Shown here in pieces: positions 41,649 to 54,670 of a DNA stretch of 64,000 nt; the stretch's first letter is position 1; the number at the start of each line of letters is the position of its first letter. The translations under genes were made by a program, and so were the position numbers. Under the pieces are notes generated by a model, which saw only the letters and a program-made list of their open reading frames with translations, did not search any database and was not told the DNA's origin. Source of the stretch: Metamycoplasma gateae (GTDB lineage: Bacteria > Bacillota_I > Bacilli_A > Mycoplasmatales > Metamycoplasmataceae); contig NZ_CP143578.1 of assembly GCF_036352135.1 (NCBI RefSeq), positions 558,001 to 622,000 of the forward strand, read 5' to 3'.

Positions 41649-43020
41649 TATTTTGCTCAATTTCTTCTTCTAATGCTTCTAATTTTTTATCTTTCTTCAT
41701 TAAGTGAATTGAATCGATATCTCAATCCAAAAATACTTCCTTACCTACGGCATGTTTTGAAGATGTTTCAACCTTAATATTTTTTCCCCTAACGTCAATA
41801 TCATAATTATAGTAACTACCGCCATATGTTGATTTCACGATTTCACCGACCAATTTTGCTTTTGATTTTAATCTTGTTATATAAACGTCTTCGGGTCTTA
41901 TTAAAGCATCCAATCTCTCACCTGGTTCAAATTCATCATGAATAGTATCGAATGTTTTTGACATAAATTTAACTTTATTCTTTTTAACAAATGTAGCATC
42001 AAAAAAGTTTGAATCACCAATAAAGTTAGCTACTCATTTATTTATAGGATAGTCATAAAGTTCTTTAGGTGTTGTAAATTGTTCAACCTTACCATCCCTA
42101 ATAACGGCAATTTTATCACTAAGTTGTAACGCTTCATTTCTATCGTGTGTTACAAATATAAAAGTTAGTTTTAATTTTTGTTGAATATCTCTTAGTAAAG
42201 TTTGCATTTTTTCACGAATTTTAGCATCTAATGCACTAAGTGGTTCATCAAGTAAAAGAATTTCAGGTTCAATAACTAAAGATCTTGCAAGAGCAACACG
42301 TTGTTTCATACCACCAGATAAGAAATTAACGTTTTTCTTCTCATTTCCGCTTAGACCTACAAGTTCCATAATATCTTTAACTTCTTTATCCATTTCTTCA
42401 TTCGAAATTTTTCTAGTTAAATATTTTTTTTCAAAATTTTCAGTTTTTAAATCAACATAATTTTCTCAATACGAATATTTAAAGTCCATATCATCAATCC
42501 ATTGTTGATATTTATTTCTTTTTCTTTCAGATAACGAATTATTAGAGTTTAATTCTTTTTCATATAGTTCAAATTCTTTATCAAGATTTTTCATTTTTTG
42601 TTCAGCAAATTTTCTCCATTTTCTTCTTTGAACAGTCAATTTATTTTGATAAGACTTTGGAATATCTTCTTTTTTAATACGTTTTAACCTTAAGCCATAT
42701 TTAATATTGTTTTCGACATTTAAATGTGGAAAAAGAGCATAATCTTGAAAAATTGTAGATACATCTCTTTTGTGTGGAGATAAATCTTTAATATCCTTAC
42801 CGTGTAGTTTTACTTCTCCACGCGTTACCCATTCAAAACCACCAATAATTCTTAAAATTGTAGTTTTTCCAGAACCTGAAGGCCCTAATAATGTTATAAA
42901 TTCACCCTTTTCAATGTTTAAGTTAACATTATCTAAAACAGTTTTATCTTCAAATTCTTTAACAACGTCTACTAGTTCAATAATTGAAGAATTATCTTTT
43001 ATTAGTTTCTTTTTTTCCAT
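41638..43020 (-). CDS. potA: Spermidine/putrescine ABC ATPase PotA
   Basis: 460 residues, about 90 more than the bacterial form. Walker [21 protein letters not shown]-loop [11 protein letters not shown], signature [17 protein letters not shown], Walker [13 protein letters not shown], and switch FVTHDRNEA are all intact. An insertion of about 100 charged residues (around 105-215) lies between the Q-loop and the signature; mollicute PotA proteins commonly have such an insertion. The C-terminal TOBE-like domain has [11 protein letters not shown]. It energises polyamine import. AAGGAT precedes ATG 43020. Confidence 0.93.
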
Positions 43021-43036
43021 TGTTATCCTTTCGTAG

Positions 43037-44701
43037 TTATGATTTTGTTTTTTGATAGTAATAATCAATCATTTTAGTTCTAAGTTCTAAATCAAGTGGT
43101 TGATAAGCTCTAAATTCAACATTTTTAGCAGTATCTAAGTCAAATATAGAAAGAGCTTTATAATCAATTTTTTTCGACTTATTTAAGAAATATCAATCTT
43201 TTAAAAAATTCTTAATATTTTTATAACTTGGTGTGTAATTAATTGTGTCAAAATTGCTTATATTTGGCAAGCTAGGATTAGCAAAAGCCAATTTAAATTC
43301 TTCAAAACGTTTAACAAAGAAGTTTTTACTAATTTGATCAATATTTTTAGGTTTATCAAAATTATTTTCATTGAATAATTCAGTTAAATAATGATTATTT
43401 TCTCGATTTGGATTATTGTTCATTAATTCGTTATAAACATTTAAAATGTATTGTTTATGTAAGTCCTTGTAGTCTTTTGAAACATCGTTAAAAATATATT
43501 TATTCAGCCTTTCTAATAAAATATCAGAATCATAGTCGTCGGTATCACTAGATATTATTCAAGCATCAATATTTTTATACGTATATTTAGGTCTTACAAA
43601 AGATATATTATTATCTTCATCTAGTGTTGAAAAATTATCTCTACCGTAATAAGCATCTAATGCATCACCATTATACATTATTGCAATATCAGCCTTTCCG
43701 CTTATTGGTTCTATGATACCGGATACTAATTCTTGACCATCGGTTACAAGCTTATTTTTAAATACATTCTTTATAGAATCCCCTGTTGTTTTTTCAACAA
43801 ATTCATTGAATGAATCAAAGTATAACCTGTAATTATTTTTATCAAACATTCGTCAAGAACCATTATTGTTTTTTTCATTTACAAAACCACTGTCATATCT
43901 ATAAAACTGACCGATCATAGCGTTATCCAAAAATCAATTAGTTCAATAAAACTTTGGTTTTTTGTATTTTTTTGATAATTTAGATAATATATTTTCTCAA
44001 CTATCTCCATCTTTTACATTAGAAAAATCACTATTTTTAACAACGTTATTTCTTGTTGTTTTATAAACTTCACTATTTTCTTCGTTATAAACAATCATTT
44101 TATCTAATGTGAAATAAGGTATTAAAAATTCATAAAAATTATCAATCCCTTCTTGTCCATCGATTTCAAAACCTATTGCCTTATTATTTTCATAGTAAAT
44201 AAAGGGTATAAAATTATCGTTTTTATTATTTAAAATAGTTGTTTTATTTGTTGGATTAATTTTTTTTATCTCATCAATAATTCATTTGTCATAAAAATTA
44301 AATTGTTCTAATGTGTCGAGCGAATATAGAGATAAAATTACTTTATTTTTATTACTTTGATCATATTGGACGTTAAAAGCTTTTTGAAAATTAATTTTTT
44401 TAAGTTTTTTTTCCAAAATTAATTGAGCGATTTGATAATCCGAACTAACTCCGGCAACAGCCTTCTTATTTTTTATAGCTCTTGTAAATTCGTCTAAATT
44501 TGTAAATACATGATATGAATAATTTTGTTTAATTTTATTTACTATTTCTTTATTTAAATAAGATTCATAATTGTAAATACTTACCTTATATGGATTAGAT
44601 AGTTTAAAAAATAAAATTACCAAAAAAATAAGAAAGATTCATGAAGTCAAAATAGTGAGGAGAATAAGTCTGATCCTATGTGTCATTCTTCTAAGCTTCA
44701 T
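43037..44701 (-). CDS. Second PotD-like membrane-anchored binding protein (copy 2)
   Basis: 554 residues. The N-terminal helix ([20 protein letters not shown]) has no lipobox. Shared blocks with the potD copy are [34 protein letters not shown] and [16 protein letters not shown], so the two are paralogues. It lies on the other side of potABC, directly after the era stop and 17 bases before potA. Two binding proteins around one permease could widen substrate range or have diverged in function. Which copy is the true PotD cannot be told. Confidence 0.75.
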
Positions 44702-45589
44702 TTAGTATCCTGCCTTTTTAATTTTTTCCTCTTTATCTACTCAGTTATTATCTACTTTTACTTTTAGGAATAAATTAACAGAATGTTGAAAAACTTTAGA
44801 CATCTTTTCTCTTGAAGCCATAGAAATAGATTTAATCTTTTTTCCACCTTGACCTATTACTATACCTTTTTGTGATTCGCTTTTTGTATAAATTGTTGCA
44901 AAGATGTTGTAAGGAACATTTTCATCTTCACTTTCTTTAAAATCATCTATTAAAACCGCTATTGAATGTGGAACTTCTTCGTAAAGATTTTTAATGGCAG
45001 ATTCCCTTATAATTTCCTTAGCAATAAAACGAAGTGAAATATCACTTAGTTGATCATCTTCATATGGCTTTTCATCCTCATAGGAGTATTTTTTTATTTC
45101 ATCAATTAAATCATTATATGTTTGTTTATAACCAACACCAACACCTAAAACCGTAGAAAACCCAAGCTCTTTCAATTCCATTGCTTTCTTGTTTAATTCT
45201 TCTTTATTTTTAGCTAGATCAACTTTAGTTATAACTGCAATTAAATTAGTTTCGGTTAAATCTTTGATTTTATTGATAATAAATTTATCTCCAGTACCCA
45301 ATTTTTCATTGGCTGGTGTTAAGAATAAAACAACATCAACAGTTTGAATTGTGTTGTAGCTTTTCTCATTTAATTTTTCTGATAAAAGATATTCGGCTTT
45401 GTGGATACCAGGTGTATCAATGAAAATTATTTGACTTTCATCATCATTATATATACCTTTTATATTATCTCTTGTTGTTTGTGCAAGATTTGATACTATT
45501 GTTAGATCATAATCCAATACATTATTTAAAAGTGTGCTTTTACCAACATTTGGTCTTCCAATTAAACCAACATAACAAATTTTTTTCAT
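44702..45589 (-). CDS. era: GTPase Era
   Basis: 295 residues. GTPase motifs: LIGRPNVGKSTLLNN (G1), AQTTRDNIKG (G2), DTPGIHK (G3), ITKVDLAK (G4). The C-terminal KH domain has KGIVIGQGGKKIKSISMASR. It helps mature 16S rRNA and assemble the 30S subunit. It follows ybeY, the usual partner order. ATG 45589 is supported by AAAGG; a longer frame to 45616 lacks one. Confidence 0.95.
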
Positions 45590-45620
45590 CAATAAAAACC
45601 TTTCTATTATTAGCATTTAT

Positions 45621-46073
45621 TTAACTTCTGGTTATATTTAATTTTTTCATAACATTATCAACGTGTGAGTTCATTATTTCTGCTTCTTTCTTTGTTTGGT
45701 GATCAAAACCAAAAAGATGAGCAATACCATGACAAAAAATGTAGCAAATTTCTCTTCTAAAGCTATGATTAAATTCTTTAGATTGTTTCTTTATTTTTCA
45801 TGGTGAGATTATAATTTGTCCAAGTTCTAAATTATCCAAAAAATTTAATTCAAATTCAGCTTTAAGCGGGAAACTTAAAATGTCTGTAGTATAGTTTTTG
45901 TTTCTGTATTTTTTATTTAATTTCTTCATCTTAAATTTATTCACAAAAAGAACATCGACAGAAATGTATTTTTTACTATTAAATTCCTTTCTTGATTCTT
46001 CTAAAATATTTAAAAAATCTTCTTTAAATTTAAAACGTCAAAAGCTATTGTTTTTAATGGTTAATTTATTCAT
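45621..46073 (-). CDS. ybeY: Endoribonuclease YbeY (rRNA maturation factor)
   Basis: 150 residues, with the zinc motif HGIAHLFGFDH (HGxxHLxGxDH) near the C-terminus and the preceding strand TDILSFPLK. It takes part in 16S rRNA 3'-end processing and quality control. It sits 31 bases upstream of era, as in many bacteria. TGA encodes several Trp. Confidence 0.9.
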
Positions 46074-46112
46074 AAAAATAATTATAAATTAACTGCAAAA
46101 AAATTAAAAAAT

Positions 46113-48134
46113 TTATACAGCTTTTTCAATGTTAAAAACATCTGCATTTTTTATTAAAAATCTTGAAGAATATGAGGTTTCAATAAAAATAGATTTTTCT
46201 TGCTTTTCTAGTATTAATTTTTTAATTAATTTAAATGTAGGTTTTGATAAAAATTCAAACGCCTCATCTAATAAAATTAACTGATATTTTTTAACTATTA
46301 AAGGCAATAATTTTAATATTTGTTGTTGTCCAGCAGAAAAACTGTTTTTATTTAATGCTATATTTGAGAATAAATCTAAATTTAAGAGCTTTAATAGATA
46401 TATAAAATTATTATTATGTAGTAATTTATTTCTTTCATTTTCGCCAACGTCAAAAAATAAAAATGTATATAAATCACAACTAGGTACCTCAAAATTTTTA
46501 TCAGTAAAATATATGTTGTTATTTAATCAATTATCATCAATGTTTTTTAAACTAAAATTGTTAAAAAATATGCTGTCTGCTTCATCTTTTATTTTTCTAG
46601 ATAATAGCTTTAAAAATGTAGTTTTTCCACAGCCATTATCACCTATAATTTTCAAGCTATTTTCTATTGTTAAATTTAGGTTTGAGAATATTAATTTATT
46701 AGAATAACTAAAGGTTAAATTATTTACTAGAATTTTATTAAGTTCCAAGCTATAAATATAAATTTCATTCTTATCATTTTTATTAGGAACATTTAATATA
46801 AAATTCAACTTTTCTAAGGTAACTTTATTGATCTTTTTTTCAATCAAAACTTGTTGCAAAATATTGGTAGGTTCATTTATCATATTTTGTATTTGAAGGA
46901 TAAAAATTATTTGAGAAATATCCGTTTCTTTTAAATTTATGAATATTAGAAAAATAATAAAATTTGTTAATATATTTAACAGATTAAATAAACAAGATTT
47001 ATATATAATGGTTTTTGATAATTTTTGATCATTTAGTTGATTTTGTTGCAATAAATTTAAAAAATTATCTGAGTAATAACTATTTCAAAATGTAATTTCA
47101 TAATTATTAATATTTTTTGCTAAAAAAGTTAAATCATTAATTTCATTCAAATTGTTTTGTATTGATTTTCTTGACATTTGATAGATCTTATAATTTAAAA
47201 AAATTCCAATTAATATCTTTATCAAATTTATAGTGATAATTAAAGCTATGTATTCAAATTTTGTATAAAAAAATAATGGGATGATCAAAGAAAATGAAAG
47301 AATAATTGTTGGTCAAAAAGAAATTGTATTTGTTAAATAAACAGCAATGTTATTTATTGATAAATATCTCATTAAAATATCATTTTTTGTAATTTTATCT
47401 AATTGTTTAATTTCTGCATTCTTAAGTCTGTTAATAAAACGACTTTTTATGTTTTTGATTACAAAAGATTTTGAAATTAATATCATTAAATTATTAAAAA
47501 AGTTTAGCAATAAAATCAATAATGATATTCAGAGTAAAAAGATCACTTGTTTTAATGAATTTAACTGATTTTGTTGTTGAATATAAACAAAGACATTTTT
47601 ATTGATAAAAGATAAAAAGTAATTAAATAGAACTGACAAACTGTTCAAAAGTACGATTATAAAGATAATCTTTTTTGTTAAATTCATTGAGACATTTTTA
47701 TTTTTCAAATGTGTCCCTACGTCCTTGTTTTCTATTTTTGATGCAAAAATAACAATATTTGAAAAAAGTTTTTCGAATGTTTCAATACTTATTTTTCTTT
47801 TTCCATTTACAGGATCCAAAATCTCAACTATATTTTTCTTTATTTTGTAAATAATTATGTAATGTAAAAATCCATCAATTTTGATTAATGATATGCAAGG
47901 TAAAGTAATATTAGAGGTTGTTAGTTCTTGAAATTGAACCTCATAAGGCTCTAAATTAATGTTTATTTGCTTGCTAATTCTTACTAAATTTGAGATTGAT
48001 ATACCATCTTTACTATAGTCAGCTAAATATTTCAATTGATTAATATTTATTGATTTCTTTCAAAAAAAGTTATAAAACGATTGTAAAACATATAATCCGC
48101 AATCTTTAATGTCGTCTTGCATTTGTATCTTCAT
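46113..48134 (-). CDS. Peptidase-containing ABC exporter (C39 family)
   Basis: 673 residues. Residues 1-125 are a C39 cysteine peptidase: QDDIKDCGLYVL holds the catalytic Cys with the oxyanion Gln, HYIIIYKIKK the His and EILDPVNGK the Asp. Residues about 140-430 form the membrane domain. The ATPase domain has Walker A IIGDNGCGKTTFLKL, a degenerate signature FSAGQQQILKL, and Walker B LILLDEAFE. Such exporters cleave a double-Gly leader and export a bacteriocin-like peptide. No leader peptide gene is recognised nearby, so the cargo is unknown. The altered signature (SAGQQQ for LSGGQ) is odd but may still work. ATG 48134 has no strong ribosome site. Confidence 0.85.
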
Positions 48135-48251
48135 GTAATAAATTTTGAAGCTGAATTGTTGTTTCAAATATAACTAGCGAAAAATTTAAGAAAATAAGTT
48201 TGTGGTTTAAAATAGTCCTAATTATTTAATTTTTGTATAAAATTAATAATT

Positions 48252-48932
48252 ATGAAAAATACCAATAAAAGAAAATCATTATTCTTTCTATCATCCTTAT
48301 CGGTTGCTGCTTCAATAGTTGCACCAACATTAATTTCGTCGTCGTGTTCTCATGATTTACCTGAAATTTCTGTTTCAGCAGATTCAAATAAAACTTTTAT
48401 TAATGAAGAAGGACAATTAATTATTAGAGGCAGTGCAAATTCTTTTTACGAATTAAACTCACAATCAATATTCAACCCTATAAGTATTCATGACAAGAAA
48501 TATAAGTTATTCAAAGAAGATGGCGTTACTCTAAATAACCAACACGAAAAAGATCACGTTTATAAAATTAAACCTAATTTTGATTTTTTAAGTTTCAAAA
48601 ACCTAACAGGTCCGCATGACTATCGTTTGTTTTCATTTAAATACGATGAATTAGTAGCTAACGTTCCGGGCGTGGCTACACGTAAAAAATATTATGAACA
48701 TAGAAATAATCCAAAAGCTATATTTATAATGTTGTATTGAATAACTAAAACATCTGAGGCTGCACCTAACTTTGAAAGTGATATTATTTCTCCTTCAAGA
48801 GCTCGTTTTCCACAATCAAGATCAACGATCGAAGAAGCCCCATGACCATTTGTTAGAAATATATCAAATGAATTAAAAGGATTTTGAAAAGATGTTACTG
48901 AACCTATTGTATTGATCTTTGAAGAGGAGTAA
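48252..48932 (+). CDS. Putative lipoprotein
   Basis: 226 residues. The signal peptide MKNTNKRKSLFFLSSLSVAA ends in the lipobox LISSSC with Cys32. The mature part is soluble and mostly beta (IIRGSANSFYELN), without a known family. A TGA Trp at 48738-48740 breaks it under the standard code. It lies 5 bases before gltX, so they share a transcript. Function unknown; a surface role is likely. Confidence 0.8.
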
Positions 48933-48937
48933 TTTAA

Positions 48938-50325
<1,388 letters not shown>

Positions 50326-50329
<4 letters not shown>

Positions 50330-50706
50330 AACTAAAATATGTTTTAACATCAGAACTAAACGGCCAGAAAGATGACGTTGTCCAAACTGATTTTGTAGAT
50401 TTTTTTGAAGATAATTCTACAGAGTTTACACACATTGAATTTACTGACGAAAAAGTTATGAACTGTGTACTTGATGTAAAAAACGACGAAGTTAAAATAT
50501 CATATGCAGCTCAAAAAATGCATATGAGAAAGAATGAATTTATTAATAATAAGTTAATGATTTCAGAAACAGATTTTATTCCTATTGATGTTTATTTAAT
50601 TGATGTTAAGATTTCAATGGAAGAAATATCTTTTACCTATGATTTATTACAAAATAAAAAAATAATTATCAGAAACACAGCTAAACTTATTTTTAGCAAT
50701 AACTAA
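50326..50706 (+). CDS. Small conserved-type protein, possibly DUF1934-like
   Basis: 126 residues, overlapping gltX by 4 bases (ATGA), so probably translationally coupled. The alternation of strands (YVLTSELNGQ, FTHIEFTDEK, NDEVKISYAA) suggests a small beta-barrel as in DUF1934/YwiB, but this is weak. No signal peptide or membrane helix. Not otherwise recognised. Confidence 0.6.
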
Positions 50707-50712
50707 TATGAT

Positions 50713-50738
50713 TAAAATTGGCACTATAGCCAATTTTA
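50713..50738. terminator. Terminator after the lipoprotein-gltX operon
   Basis: A perfect 10-bp hairpin TAAAATTGGC/GCCAATTTTA with loop ACTATA, directly after the small gene at 50326-50706. The T run after it is short. Confidence 0.65.
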
Positions 50739-50786
50739 AATTATTAAATTTTAAAAGTGTTTTATTAAATAATTTAAAATATAATT

Positions 50787-51272
50787 ATGAAATTAAAATC
50801 AAAACTTTTATATTCTTCTTTAATTATTCCTGTTATTTCATCGCCTATATTTATAGCATGTAAATACGGAGACGAAAAAAAGGATGAAACACCCAAATTA
50901 TTAAATGACTCACAATTATCAACAATTCATAATCAATTTAGTTTTAAACTTTCTGAAGAAGGCAGAAAAAAATACCTAGAAGAAGGTGAGATTTCATTAT
51001 CTTTTTTTATTGAAGAAATTGAAAAATTAAATTCAAAATACAATAATAATCACTATGATGATGGCGATAAAATTGCAAATGATCCAGAATTTAAGAAATA
51101 TTTTTCGCTTTATAAACCCGACATAACAAAGGTTAGTAAATCACATCGAATAGACATACGTTTTAAAGGTGATGAAACAACAAAACAAGTAATATTATTT
51201 TACGATGTAATTTGCTTTGATTTGGCTGTTAATGAAAGATTAAACGTTAGAGTTCCAATTGAACTGGATTAA
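50787..51272 (+). CDS. Putative lipoprotein
   Basis: 161 residues. Signal peptide MKLKSKLLYSSLIIPVISSP with lipobox FIAC (Cys25). The mature part is charged and helical (EEIEKLNSKYNNNHYDDGDK), with no family recognised. It is a single gene with its own promoter region, followed by a hairpin terminator shared with the convergent lipoprotein genes. Confidence 0.75.
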   Translation: MKLKSKLLYSSLIIPVISSPIFIACKYGDEKKDETPKLLNDSQLSTIHNQFSFKLSEEGRKKYLEEGEISLSFFIEEIEKLNSKYNNNHYDDGDKIANDPEFKKYFSLYKPDITKVSKSHRIDIRFKGDETTKQVILFYDVICFDLAVNERLNVRVPIELD

Positions 51273-51306
51273 AAAATGAGACCTTGTTTTATAGGTACTC
51301 GTTTTT
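51273..51306. terminator. Bidirectional terminator between convergent lipoprotein genes
   Basis: An 11-bp hairpin with one bulge (AAAATGAGACC against GGTACTCGTTTT), with A and T tracts on both sides. The stop of the minus-strand lipoprotein (51289) lies in its loop. Confidence 0.6.
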
Positions 51307-52047
51307 ATTATTATTTTTCAAGGTTTCAACAATTTCTTTAATATTATCATCTAAATTTATTCTGTTGACATTATCATAAATAAAACCTTTAACTTTTTGA
51401 TATTCCTTTTCAAAAAGATCTAACTTTTTATCCGACAAAGCTGCTTTTATTTCTTTTAATTTATTTTTTAGTAAGTTTATTAAATTTTTAAGTGGAACAC
51501 GTTTTAGTTTATTAGTATCTATGACGGAATTATTATGAATATATTGATTATATTCCTGTTTTATTTTAGACTTAAATTCATCAATAGACAAGTTTTTATA
51601 TTTTTTGCTTTCAAAATCAAATTGTTCGAGATAAAAATTTAGATTCGAAAGAGCATCTAATGTTGCCTTAAAAATATCATTGAATTCAAAAAGAAGTTTT
51701 GAAAAGTCTGTTAAATTATTTGCTTCCTTATTAAATCAATGTGAATTGTAATAATTTTGTAATTCCTCTTTATTTGTTTCTAAGCTTTGCTCTTCAATTA
51801 ATTCATTTAGAGCAGTTCTAACAACATTATAATTTTGGTAAAAAGGATAATATTCAAAATTGAATTTTCTTAAAAGTGCTTTTAATTCTAAAGCTTCCTT
51901 TGTTATTAACTTATTAAAGTACTCTTTTTTCAAATTTAAGTTGTAATCGGTTTTTGATGTTTCTTTAGACGTTTTTTGTTGACAAGATATAGGTAATATA
52001 GAAAGAGCAGAAACACAAAGGAGTGCAAATAATTTTAATTTATTCAT
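51289..52047 (-). CDS. Putative lipoprotein, third gene of the lipoprotein operon
   Basis: 252 residues. Signal peptide MNKLKLFALLCVSALSILPI with lipobox PISC (Cys22). The mature part is almost entirely helical with many Lys, Asn and Leu (KLKRVPLKNLINLLKNKLKE). A TGA Trp lies at 51736-51738. The start overlaps the previous lipoprotein gene by 8 bases, so they are coupled. No family is recognised. Confidence 0.78.
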
Positions 52048-53836
52048 TAATCACCTCCTTTGAGATGATTTCAATATCTGAATTAGAAGTATTAAATAAA
52101 TTATTTACACTTATTTTAAGTTGGAAAAAAGGTTTTTCATTTTCATTTTTAAATTTGAAATCATCTGCAGATAAAAATTTATAAAAACCAAAAGTTAAAT
52201 CAATTTTTTCATTATTTTTTTCAGTATTTAATAGTTCAATTTTTTTGATCCCACTATTTAAATTAGATTCATTTGTTTCTATTGCATAAGCTAAAATATA
52301 GTTATTTAAATATGATGTAAAGAGTTTTATTAAATTTGAATGTTGATCTTGACTTAAATTATTAATGTGGGTTTTTGATTTATCTAATGCTTTTTGAATT
52401 AGCTTTGTAAATAATTCATCATTTGAAATTTCTTCAATTTTTAAACCTTCAAAAGAAACGGGATTATCTTTTTTATAAATTGCGTAGTCTATACTTTTTA
52501 ATTGATCAACAGGTAAAAATTTTATAGCAATAGCCTTTAGTAAATGACCGTGATCATCAAAATTTGAACTCAATCAAACAAAGTCTTTGGTTTTACCATT
52601 CATTTTATGAACTCTTACTATTAATTTTATAATTTGGCTGGTCTTATAATAATTGCTAAATTGTACGTCTATTATTTCATATTTTTTATCGATATTTTTA
52701 TATATTTTCGGAATCTCCACAATCAAACTATCTTTAAAATTTGATAGTAAATGAACCAGTCCTCTTGAATTTCAAAAATCTATGCTGTTATATCCTTTTA
52801 TAAAGGAATTTATATCTTTTCCTAGATTTAAATTATCATCTTGCTTGATAGTTAAATATGGATTTTTTACATAATCATTGAATAATGGCAAACTTTCTTT
52901 CAATCCCTCATGTCCAACGCCAAATTTTTGTTCACTCGCATAATTCCTAAACCCGTTTATATAAAAAGTTTTTTCCTTAATTTCATTATTTATTATATCT
53001 TCGTCATTGAAATTAATAATTTTCTTTATTTTAAATCCAATCAAACTAGATGCAGAGTTGTTACCGTTAATAATGGTTGATTTAGACCAATCGACAACAA
53101 TTTTTTTAATTTTTAGATCAAATTTGTTTAAATATAAAACCAAAAAGTTTAAAAAACTTTCTCTAAAAACTGAGCTTTCTTCAGATAATCACGAATTAGC
53201 TTGAATATATTCATTGTTAAAAATATTTCTAGCTATGAATGGTTCGTTTTGGTTATTCATAAGATTATTTAAATTCATTAATCCGGTGTTTGTTTTAATA
53301 TCATTTACCAATCTAAAAATTATTGTTTGAAAATCAAAAAAGTAAGGATCTAAAACCCTATAATAATCGGCTTCTTTATTTAAATTTGCTAAGTAATAAA
53401 ATCAATTATTTGTAAAACCACCGTTTGTTTTGACGTCTTCAATGTTATATTGTGTAAAGAAATTATTTAGAATATTAGATTCAGAAGCATCAACTCTTTC
53501 TATCTTGTAATTGTTGTAAATAGTTTTAATTTGTTGTCATGATTTTTTTAATTTAAAATCAGGTTTATATTTAATGTTTGAATTAAATACTAATTCACTA
53601 TTATCGGTTATATTAACAATTTTCCCCATTTCTTTTGTTTTATCATTTTTTAGAAAAAATATAGGTTCAAAATTATGTAGTGAAGCAAGTTGGGTGATAT
53701 TTAATTTCTTTAGAAACTCTTTCTTGACCTTTGTTTCATCAATATCAATATCAGATTTGTTAGAACAAGAAATAGAAATTATTGGAAGTGTTATGCTTCC
53801 AATAATAGGCAAAAAGCAAAAATTTTTAATTTTCAT
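52040..53836 (-). CDS. Large putative lipoprotein
   Basis: 598 residues, several TGA Trp. Signal peptide MKIKNFCFLPIIGSITLPII with lipobox SISC (Cys24). The mature protein is a mixed alpha/beta surface protein with VDWSKSTIINGNNSAS, EGLKESLPLFNDYVKNPYL and many aromatic residues. No known domain is recognised. Second in an operon of three overlapping lipoprotein genes, suggesting a functional complex on the membrane surface. Confidence 0.8.
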
Positions 53837-53837
53837 A

Positions 53838-54416
53838 TTATTTAGTTGGTAAAGTTAGATAAACAGTACCATCCCCCTCGGTTTGTTTACCATCTAAACA
53901 CTTAATTTTAAAATAGTAATAAATGTTTCTTGTTTCACTATCGTACCCAAAATAACAATGAACTTCATGATTACCTGCAAAATACTCTAAATTAGGAATA
54001 TAAATATTAAGATATTTAACTAATTCTTCATTTTTTAAATCTTCAGGAAAGAAATGATAACGATCATTTAGTCCTTTGTGTTCTGATAATCAAACAGTTA
54101 TTTTTTCTCAAAGATCGCTAATGTATCTATCTTTAGAAATATCGTCTTCTTGTTCTAAAAATTCTCTTAATCCAACCTCATTAAAAGACAGTTTAGCGTT
54201 TTTTATAACTTCTTCAACTTTTTGAACTAGTCTTTCACCAATTAGGGCATTATCACGGTCTACAGAAATATCTCTTTCACTTTGTTTTTTTTCTAAGGTT
54301 TCTATCTCATTTTCTTTTGATTGACAACTGCTACTTATTAGAGCAATACCTAAGGTAGAAGAACTCACAAATAAAAGAGAACTAATAAACAGATTTTTTT
54401 TATTTTTTAGCTTCAT
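53838..54416 (-). CDS. Putative lipoprotein, first gene of the lipoprotein operon
   Basis: 192 residues. Signal peptide MKLKNKKNLFISSLLFVSSS ends at lipobox LISSSC (Cys31). The mature part is acidic and charged, then Tyr-rich near the C-terminus (NIYYYFKIKCLDGK). TGA Trp at 54108-54110. The stop comes 1 base before the large lipoprotein's ATG. Its promoter shares a 250-base divergent region with the M28 peptidase gene. Confidence 0.78.
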
Positions 54417-54670
54417 AAATCTTTACCTCGCTATATTTATATTATAAATATTTTTCTTATATTATGCAAATATAAAAATATATCTATGTACAAAAAATTA
54501 TAATTTTTAATATTTTTATTAAATGAAAAATAAATATTCACTCTAATTTTGTAGTTTGAATTGCAAAAATAATGCTTTTTTAATCTAAATTTTAATTGAT
54601 AAACATAAAAATATTTATATAATTTTTATATATATTCACATTTATATTTTAGAAAAGGAAAAAAATTTTT

